Positions 1 through 4,605 of a stretch of 10,035 nt of DNA are shown here, in pieces (within the stretch, counting starts at the first letter, position 1; every line of letters starts with the position of its first letter). The stretch comes from JAFDWI01 sp964544305. Lineage in GTDB: Bacteria > Actinomycetota > Acidimicrobiia > Acidimicrobiales > Iamiaceae. The position numbers and the translations under genes are program-made. The notes below the pieces were generated by a model. The model was not told the origin of the DNA. It did not search any database and worked only from the letters and a program-made list of their open reading frames with translations. The DNA is taken from assembly GCA_964544305.1 (NCBI GenBank), contig CAZJAZ010000069.1:1-10035 (forward strand), in the 5' to 3' direction.

Positions 1-28
1 GGGTCGCTGCAATTGGCCGTGTTGCCAC

Positions 29-34
29 TAGGCT
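29..34 (+). promoter_or_regulatory. Possible -10 box of pknB (leaderless)
   Basis: TAGGCT fits the actinobacterial TAnnnT -10 pattern and ends 9 nt before the ATG at 44, so transcription would start at or next to the start codon. No Shine-Dalgarno is visible before the ATG, which agrees with a leaderless mRNA. There is no good -35 element, and the window begins only 28 bases upstream, so this is weak. In relatives pknB is often cotranscribed with upstream genes. Confidence 0.25.
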
Positions 35-43
35 CTGGTCGCG

Positions 44-1843
44 ATGACTGACGGCGAACCCGTCGTCCTCAACGGACGATACGAACTGCACAAACGGATC
101 GCCCGGGGAGGGATGGCTGATGTGGTGTTGGCGCGCGACCAACTCCTTGAGCGCCCTGTTGCGGTCAAGATTCTTTTTGCCGAGTATTCCAATGACTCGG
201 CTTTTGTTGAACGTTTCCGGCGCGAGGCCCAGGCCGCCGCGGGTCTGAACCACCCCAACATTGTTGGTGTGTACGACTGGGGTCGTGAGGCCAACACGTA
301 TTTCATTGTCATGGAATATGTTGATGGTCGCAGCCTCGCTGACGTGTTGCGCACCGAAGGGACATTGCACCCCGATCGCGCGGCGGACGTTGCAACCGAC
401 GTTGCCGCAGCCCTTGGTTTTGCCCACCGCAACGGTGTGGTGCACCGTGATGTGAAGCCGGGCAACATTTTGATTTCGTCGACCGGACTGGTCAAAGTCA
501 CCGATTTCGGTATTGCCCGTGCGATTTCGCACACCACTGAAGATGCGCTCACTCAGACCGGTTCGGTGATGGGAACCGCAACCTACTTCTCGCCCGAGCA
601 AGCGCAAGGCAAAGCGGTTGATCCTCGCAGTGACCTGTACTCGCTTGGTGTCGTGATGTACGAGATGGTGTGTGGCCGGGCGCCGTTTCAAGCAGAGAAC
701 CCGGTCGCGGTCGCGTACAAGCATGTCCAAGAACAAGTTGTGCCGCCGTCACAAATCAGCCCCACAATTCCTGCATCCTACGAAGCCATCACGATGCGCC
801 TTCTCGCCAAATCGGCCGACGCCCGCTATGCATCGGCAGAAGATCTGCGGAGCGATTTGCGGCGGTTCCGTCAAGGATTGAGTGTGCAAGGTGCACCGGA
901 AGCCACCCAGGCTGTTGGTGCTGCAACGGCCATGCTTTCGACGCAGGCGATGACCCCGGCCGGAGGAACGCAGGCCATGCCTGATCATTATGATGCAAAA
1001 CCCGCGAAACGAAAAACGGCGTGGTTTGCTGTCGGTTTGATTCTCGCCGCTCTGGTGGTTGGAGGCCTCGTCTTTTTTGCGTACCGGTCTCTTGGTGCCG
1101 GCGGTGGCGATCAGGTCACGATTCCCGATGTGTCGGGTAAGACGGTGACGCAAGCGATTCATGCGCTTGAAGAGGCCGGTTTTGTCGTGAAGACGCAGGG
1201 ACAGCTTTCGTCTGAAGTCCCCCAGAATCATGTAATCCGAACGAATCCACCAGCCGGTGACAAAGCAGAAAAAGGTGATGAGATCACCGTCTACTTTGCG
1301 TCAGAGGCACCTACTTCAATGCCCAAAGTGATTGGTATGACCCTTGCGGATGCGAAAGCATCGTTGGGAAATTCGGGGATCGACACGTCTCGCATTGCGG
1401 TGAAACACACGCGTGATGACAACTGCACGAAAGGCCGAGTGTCGCGTTCGCAACCAACGCCGACTTCAGATTTGGGCTCGAACACTCCGATCACCCTGTG
1501 GGTGTGCAGTGGACCGAGCTCGCAAGTTCCTCAGATTGCGCCGGGCATGGAAGTCCCTGCCGCAATTCAACGACTCCAAGAGGCCGGCTACACGGTCACG
1601 CAGCGAAGCGATTTCTCTGACTCGGTTCCCACCGGCCGAGCCATTGGGACCGAACCGGATGCCAACACGTTTCTCGCGGGCGGACAAAGCGTCACATTGA
1701 TTGTGTCATCGGGTCCGGCGCCCACAACGTTGCCTCCGACGACGTTGCCGCCGACCACGGCGCCACCGACGACCGAGACTCCCGCCACAACGTCAGCGCC
1801 GACCACGACCGAACCTGAAACGCCAACAACCACGACCCCGTAG
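44..1843 (+). CDS. pknB: PASTA-domain Ser/Thr protein kinase PknB, complete (599 aa)
   Basis: Transmembrane receptor-type Ser/Thr kinase. The family senses muropeptides or lipid II outside and phosphorylates cell-wall and division proteins inside. The kinase domain spans residues 12-275: Gly-rich loop RGGMADV (21-27), ATP lysine K42 in VAVKIL, catalytic HRD at 134-136, DFG at 154-156, activation loop with T170 and T172 (equivalent to the autophosphorylated TQT threonines of mycobacterial PknB), then SPE at 183-185. A juxtamembrane linker leads to one TM helix (about 325-348). Outside are three PASTA repeats (about 356-420, 424-490, 494-557), against four in M. tuberculosis PknB, and a Thr/Pro-rich tail (558-599). 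PASTA 2 carries two cysteines, C461 and C488. ATG 44 gives the expected kinase N-terminus; there is no Shine-Dalgarno, but a TAnnnT box lies 9 nt upstream. Upstream neighbours (pbpA/rodA in relatives) lie outside the window. The family assignment is very secure. Confidence 0.97.
   Translation: MTDGEPVVLNGRYELHKRIARGGMADVVLARDQLLERPVAVKILFAEYSNDSAFVERFRREAQAAAGLNHPNIVGVYDWGREANTYFIVMEYVDGRSLADVLRTEGTLHPDRAADVATDVAAALGFAHRNGVVHRDVKPGNILISSTGLVKVTDFGIARAISHTTEDALTQTGSVMGTATYFSPEQAQGKAVDPRSDLYSLGVVMYEMVCGRAPFQAENPVAVAYKHVQEQVVPPSQISPTIPASYEAITMRLLAKSADARYASAEDLRSDLRRFRQGLSVQGAPEATQAVGAATAMLSTQAMTPAGGTQAMPDHYDAKPAKRKTAWFAVGLILAALVVGGLVFFAYRSLGAGGGDQVTIPDVSGKTVTQAIHALEEAGFVVKTQGQLSSEVPQNHVIRTNPPAGDKAEKGDEITVYFASEAPTSMPKVIGMTLADAKASLGNSGIDTSRIAVKHTRDDNCTKGRVSRSQPTPTSDLGSNTPITLWVCSGPSSQVPQIAPGMEVPAAIQRLQEAGYTVTQRSDFSDSVPTGRAIGTEPDANTFLAGGQSVTLIVSSGPAPTTLPPTTLPPTTAPPTTETPATTSAPTTTEPETPTTTTP
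1724..1768 (+). repeat. Three tandem 15-bp units coding TTLPP/TTLPP/TTAPP
   Basis: Three in-frame 15-bp units within the 3' end of pknB encode Thr-Thr-(Leu/Ala)-Pro-Pro, followed by more degenerate Thr/Pro sequence up to the stop. The segment makes a flexible extracellular tail after the last PASTA domain. The units differ mainly at synonymous third positions. Confidence 0.8.
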
Positions 1844-1847
1844 TAGG

Positions 1848-1860
1848 GCGCGCTTCGCGC
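1848..1860. terminator. Short hairpin between convergent pknB and trpG
   Basis: GCGCG and CGCGC form a 5-bp perfect stem around a 3-nt loop (CTT). It fills nearly all of the 17 bp between the stop codons of pknB (1841-1843) and trpG (1861-1863, opposite strand). It is symmetric, so it could stop transcription in both directions. There is no T-tract on either side, so a classical intrinsic terminator is not demonstrated. Confidence 0.35.
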
Positions 1861-2448
1861 TCAGCGGTGTGGGTTACAGCGCGCCAAGAAGTTCGCAAGG
1901 AGTTGGTGGCCCGCAACGGTGAGCACTGATTCGGGGTGGAACTGCACACCTTCGACATCGAGTTCGCGATGGCGCAGACCCATGATCACCCCATCAGATG
2001 TTGTGGCCGTCACCTCAAGCACGTCGGGGACGCTGTCAGGATCAACCACGAGTGAGTGATAGCGGGTGGCCTCGAGTGGATTTGGCAATCCAGCAAATAC
2101 GCCGACATCTCGGTGATTGATCTGCGATGTCTTGCCGTGCATGAGTTCGTGTGCTCGTACCACGGTGCCGCCATAGAGCGCTCCGATGCACTGATGCCCA
2201 AGACACACCCCAAAAACCGGTCGGTGCCCCGCAAATGAGGTGATTGCCTCGTTCGAGATCCCTGCATCTTGGGGGGTGCCTGGGCCGGGACTAATGAGAA
2301 CGCCATCGGGGTTCATGGCAACAAGCTCGTCGCGTGTTGCCGCGTTGTTACGCACCACGACCGGCTCGGCTCCGAGCTCACCGAGGTATTGCACAATGTT
2401 AAAGACGAACGAATCGAAGTTATCGATGACAAGAATGCGCGGACCCAC
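1861..2448 (-). CDS. trpG: Glutamine amidotransferase, anthranilate/aminodeoxychorismate synthase component II (195 aa)
   Basis: Class I glutaminase subunit that supplies ammonia to a TrpE- or PabB-type partner for anthranilate (tryptophan) or aminodeoxychorismate (folate) synthesis in the cytoplasm. Visible motifs: N-terminal ILVIDNFDSFVFNIVQYL, oxyanion segment SPGPGTP (53-59), nucleophile C82 in GVCLGHQ, MHGK (103-106), and the catalytic H171 and E173 in GVQFHPES. The length is normal for a stand-alone subunit. I chose the GTG at 2448 because AGGGTGG sits 6 nt upstream and the protein then begins directly before the conserved ILVIDN. An upstream in-frame extension to 2553 would run into crgA on the other strand. 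No trpE/pabB is in the window, so trpG and pabA cannot be told apart; the name follows the mycobacterial trpG next to pknB. Confidence 0.93.
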   Translation of the reverse strand: MGPRILVIDNFDSFVFNIVQYLGELGAEPVVVRNNAATRDELVAMNPDGVLISPGPGTPQDAGISNEAITSFAGHRPVFGVCLGHQCIGALYGGTVVRAHELMHGKTSQINHRDVGVFAGLPNPLEATRYHSLVVDPDSVPDVLEVTATTSDGVIMGLRHRELDVEGVQFHPESVLTVAGHQLLANFLARCNPHR

Positions 2449-2471
2449 AAGAGACCACCCTACTTGGCCTC

Positions 2472-2477
2472 TACAAT
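2472..2477 (+). promoter_or_regulatory. -10 box of crgA (leaderless promoter)
   Basis: TACAAT, five of six matches to TATAAT, ends 8 nt before the crgA ATG at 2486, placing the expected transcription start on or next to the start codon. There is no Shine-Dalgarno in front of the ATG. Leaderless mRNAs are common in actinobacteria. No convincing -35 hexamer is seen at the usual distance. The box lies in the 37-bp space between the divergent trpG and crgA starts, so trpG control must be packed into the same space. Confidence 0.5.
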
Positions 2478-2485
2478 TGGACCCC

Positions 2486-2824
2486 ATGGCAGCGAAGTCC
2501 ACCAAGAGTCGTTCTGGTCGTCCTACCCCAGGAGGGGGTCGAGTCACCCCCAAAGGTGGTCAGGTCGCGGCCAAGCACAACCGGGACAACAAATCCGGTG
2601 ACGACAAATGGGAAAGTGCGCGCTACACACCACCGTCACCCAAAGGCCCTGCGGCGAGCCCGCCGTGGTGGCCGGTTTTGATCTTTGGCCTGCTTGGAAT
2701 TGGCATGCTCATCATCATCTTGAATTACGCAGGAATCCTGCCCTCCAGCCCGAACAATTGGCTTCTATTGCCAGCGATTGTGTGTTTAACCGGGGGGTTG
2801 TTTGCGGCGATGGGGTATCGGTAG
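2486..2824 (+). CDS. crgA: Cell division protein CrgA (112 aa)
   Basis: Small two-helix membrane protein of the actinobacterial divisome. In mycobacteria CrgA interacts with FtsZ, FtsI and FtsQ, and in Streptomyces it affects the timing of septation. Here a charged Lys/Arg/Gly/Pro-rich cytoplasmic N-terminus (1-60) is followed by TM1 (about 62-80), a short loop with the family-typical NYAGILP (80-86), and TM2 (about 91-110) ending in a C-terminal YR. The two-TM core fits the family; the basic N-terminal extension makes it somewhat longer than the 93-aa mycobacterial protein. ATG 2486 is preferred because further upstream starts would read through the antisense of trpG and because a -10 box lies just ahead. 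The order pknB-trpG-crgA matches the M. tuberculosis locus, which supports the call. Confidence 0.88.
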   Translation: MAAKSTKSRSGRPTPGGGRVTPKGGQVAAKHNRDNKSGDDKWESARYTPPSPKGPAASPPWWPVLIFGLLGIGMLIIILNYAGILPSSPNNWLLLPAIVCLTGGLFAAMGYR

Positions 2825-2869
2825 AGGTCACGCAAACACACGGTCGTTCACGCTGCGTTTCTCACAACA

Positions 2870-2895
2870 GGGGAGTTACACGCGTGTGACTCTCC
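2870..2895. terminator. 26-bp imperfect palindrome downstream of crgA
   Basis: GGGGAGTTACA pairs with TGTGACTCTCC around a CGCG loop: 11 pairs, two of them G-U. The core ACACGCGTGT is a perfect DNA palindrome. It lies 46 bp after the crgA stop, so an RNA terminator is possible, although no T-tract follows. The DNA symmetry would equally suit a dimeric repressor operator ahead of the lipoprotein operon. The sequence cannot decide between the two. Confidence 0.4.
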
Positions 2896-2901
2896 CCAGG
2901 G

Positions 2902-2922
2902 TTATCCACAAGCTGTGGACGA
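2902..2922. promoter_or_regulatory. DnaA box with inverted partner
   Basis: TTATCCACA (2902-2910) matches the DnaA-box consensus TTWTNCACA perfectly. Three bases later TGTGGACGA (2914-2922) is an opposed box matching 7 of 9, giving the symmetric core TCCACA-AGC-TGTGGA. A third 9-mer, TTTCTCACA (2858-2866), matches 8 of 9. Neighbouring genes are ones that lie near oriC in mycobacteria. The cluster could be an outlying DnaA-binding site or a regulatory site. There are too few boxes to call an origin. Confidence 0.45.
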
Positions 2923-2967
2923 GAATATCTCTGCGGTTCCGAGGCAGGATGCGACGCTTTAGAAAGC

Positions 2968-2997
2968 TCAACAAGCGATCTATCTTGGTGCTACTCT
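2968..2997 (+). promoter_or_regulatory. Candidate promoter of the lipoprotein operon
   Basis: TCAACA (2968-2973, four of six to TTGACA) is separated by 18 bp from TACTCT (2992-2997, TAnnnT type). Transcription would start near 3004, giving a leader of about 46 nt before the GTG at 3050. This is the best pair I can find in the gap, but both hexamers are imperfect. Confidence 0.3.
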
Positions 2998-3036
2998 GAA
3001 TCAGATTACGGAAACGTGACAACATCACATGAATAA

Positions 3037-3043
3037 AAGGGGA
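3037..3043 (+). promoter_or_regulatory. Shine-Dalgarno deciding the GTG start at 3050
   Basis: AAGGGGA lies about 7 nt before GTG 3050, which is ideal spacing. The in-frame ATG at 3029 has no comparable site in front of it and actually lies upstream of this one. The ribosome therefore most likely starts at GTG 3050. Confidence 0.65.
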
Positions 3044-3049
3044 ATCTCT

Positions 3050-4024
3050 GTGGCAAAAGTTCGTAAGCCGATATGCATCGTAAGTTGCCTGCTTATAACG
3101 AGCATCATTGCCGCATCATGTGGTGGGTCGAGCTCATCTGGCTCCTCCAACGTAGGAAAGACCGCGCCTACAGTCACCATGGCTAGCGGTCAACATCCAA
3201 TGTCTTCGATGGGTGGTTCTGATTCCATGATGGGCAAGTCTCTGCCCGCAAAGGTCCGGATCGCCAACGTTGTTGCTGGAAGTGGTGGAAAAGGGAAGGC
3301 GGTTGATGTCTGGGCAGGTACACCCCAGGCCGGCAAAAAATTGGCGACCGTCAACTACGGCTCGATCAGCGACGTGTTAACACCGCTCGCTGGGAAATAC
3401 GACGTTGCCCAGGAACAGCACGGGCAAAGTGTCTACAATTATTCGCTCACAATCGTGCCGAAGGGAAGTACATCGGTCGAAGAGGGCATTCAACAAAACG
3501 AGACGGCATACCCTGGAGACGAACTCACCGTCGTCGTCGGAGATTCAACGCTTGATGGCGCAAAAGGGTTTTCGGCGTACGTTTACTTCACGAAGATCAA
3601 GACCGAACGCGACAGCATCATCGCGTTGTTCTCAAATATCAAGGCAAAATCAGGTCAGCGCCTCTTGATGCTGGACACGATGGGCATCATCCCGCCCCCG
3701 AAAGATGACACCAAGCCAGCACCCGAATTTGATGCGGCGGTAGATGGCAAATGTTTGCCCGAAATTGGGGTTGATGGGATGGCCCCACCAAGTAGCGCGC
3801 ACACAAGGACGATGATGCCAATCAATCAGGGAGCGGTCTCGTTTGCCTATGAGATTGGGGAGGATGTCACGTCTGTGGACGTTGTCGGAGGGAGCAGCGC
3901 CGTCCCGGATTGTGGTTCTAAGCCGATTGCCACAATCGACATGGGCAAGGCGACCGGACCTCACTCGGTTGCCATGCTGTACGGGCCGATCGATTCGCTC
4001 AAGGTTCTCACCCTGAACCCGTGA
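3050..4024 (+). CDS. DUF4397-like lipoprotein, first gene of the lipoprotein operon (324 aa)
   Basis: Predicted exported lipoprotein of unknown function. From the GTG start the protein begins MAKVRK, followed by a hydrophobic segment ending IIAASC, with lipid attachment at C24. Next comes a Ser/Gly linker and a Met-rich stretch (residues 44-61, five Met and one His). Residues about 67-165 resemble the beta-rich DUF4397 domain (VRIANVV, AVDVWAG, LATVNYGSISDVLTPLAGKYDV). The second half (about 225-324) is another beta-rich region with two cysteines, C235 and C288, possibly a disulfide. No catalytic motif is recognised. An ATG at 3029 would add seven residues but lacks a ribosome-binding site. 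The stop overlaps the next start in GTGA (4021-4024), so translation of the two genes is probably coupled. The lipoprotein call is strong; the DUF4397 match is by eye. Confidence 0.82.
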   Translation: MAKVRKPICIVSCLLITSIIAASCGGSSSSGSSNVGKTAPTVTMASGQHPMSSMGGSDSMMGKSLPAKVRIANVVAGSGGKGKAVDVWAGTPQAGKKLATVNYGSISDVLTPLAGKYDVAQEQHGQSVYNYSLTIVPKGSTSVEEGIQQNETAYPGDELTVVVGDSTLDGAKGFSAYVYFTKIKTERDSIIALFSNIKAKSGQRLLMLDTMGIIPPPKDDTKPAPEFDAAVDGKCLPEIGVDGMAPPSSAHTRTMMPINQGAVSFAYEIGEDVTSVDVVGGSSAVPDCGSKPIATIDMGKATGPHSVAMLYGPIDSLKVLTLNP

Positions 4025-4605
4025 CGATGGCGGCCACAAAACATGGTCGCTTGACGGCAACGAGGTCCTGGATTGTGATCCTTTGTGTTGTTAGTGCCGT
4101 GGTTGTGGGAAGCGCGTGCTCGAAATCGTCTGCGCCCAAAGCAGCGCAAGGCCGTCGAGTTGAAAATGCGTTCACACAACCGCCATCTGGCGCAGGTGAA
4201 TGTGATGTGACTCCAATGGGAGGTTCAGATGAAGTTCCCTCGGGAACGAAAATTGGGGTGCCACCCACCCTTGCGCCCGGGACCGACATCGGTGGCACCG
4301 GTTCGGGGCCCGGTAGCGGCAACCCCTACACGGCGCTGGGCGCTCGCCCGGTTCCTGGCCCCGACCTGCCAAACACCACACTCGGTGCCCAGCCGTCGAC
4401 CCGTGTGGTCATGATTCCGCCAAACCCTGACATGGGTTCACCCGCTGCTCGACCGGCAGGTGCCACAACAGTGCCTCGACCGCCTACAACGCTCCCTGCC
4501 CCCGTCACGACCGATGCGTCTTCAGGTTCGAATGCGCCTCCGAGTACTGATGGAATGAAGAGTGCGGCCGACCCCGGCTGTGTGGCCAGTCCGGATGATC
4601 CATGA
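4021..4605 (+). CDS. Short Pro-rich, mostly disordered lipoprotein (194 aa)
   Basis: I do not recognise a family. A basic N-terminus and hydrophobic core (about 17-31) end in VGSAC with the lipid cysteine at C33. The mature part is dominated by Pro, Gly, Ser, Thr and Ala (for example GTGSGPGSGNP and TVPRPPTTLPAPVTT) with no evident fold, and looks like an extended linker or scaffold. Two further cysteines, C61 and C187, bracket the low-complexity region and could close it with a disulfide or bind a partner. The GTG at 4021 overlaps the previous stop by 4 nt and the stop overlaps the following ATG in ATGA (4602-4605), so the gene sits in a coupled operon. A start at ATG 4027 is the alternative and changes only two residues. 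The protein is real by signal peptide and position; the function is unknown. Confidence 0.78.
   Translation: MTMAATKHGRLTATRSWIVILCVVSAVVVGSACSKSSAPKAAQGRRVENAFTQPPSGAGECDVTPMGGSDEVPSGTKIGVPPTLAPGTDIGGTGSGPGSGNPYTALGARPVPGPDLPNTTLGAQPSTRVVMIPPNPDMGSPAARPAGATTVPRPPTTLPAPVTTDASSGSNAPPSTDGMKSAADPGCVASPDDP

Larger units (their letters stand above)
2825..3049. other. 225-bp intergenic region between crgA and the lipoprotein operon
   Basis: This is the longest non-coding stretch in the window. From left to right it holds a near-consensus DnaA-like 9-mer (2858-2866), a 26-bp imperfect palindrome (2870-2895), a perfect DnaA box with an inverted degenerate partner (2902-2922), a more AT-rich segment, a candidate promoter (2968-2997) and the Shine-Dalgarno of the first lipoprotein gene (3037-3043). 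I see no convincing small gene here. Confidence 0.7.

Noticed and set aside
749..1231. 160-codon open frame on the - strand
   Set aside because: It is antisense to the kinase/TM portion of pknB, with no conserved motif.
2240..2485. 82-codon N-terminal extension of crgA
   Set aside because: It is the antisense of trpG. The CrgA-like sequence begins only near 2486, where a -10 box and plausible start occur.
2449..2553. 35-codon N-terminal extension of trpG
   Set aside because: It overlaps the 5' end of crgA on the opposite strand. The conserved amidotransferase sequence begins directly after GTG 2448, which has its own Shine-Dalgarno.
3010..3040. Possible ECF-type promoter starting at GGAAAC
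   Set aside because: The -35-like GGAAAC has no matching -10 element at the usual spacing, and it would place the start downstream of or within the ribosome-binding region.
2825..3049. Replication origin oriC
   Set aside because: One perfect and two imperfect DnaA boxes and no dnaA/dnaN neighbour in view are not enough for an origin call.
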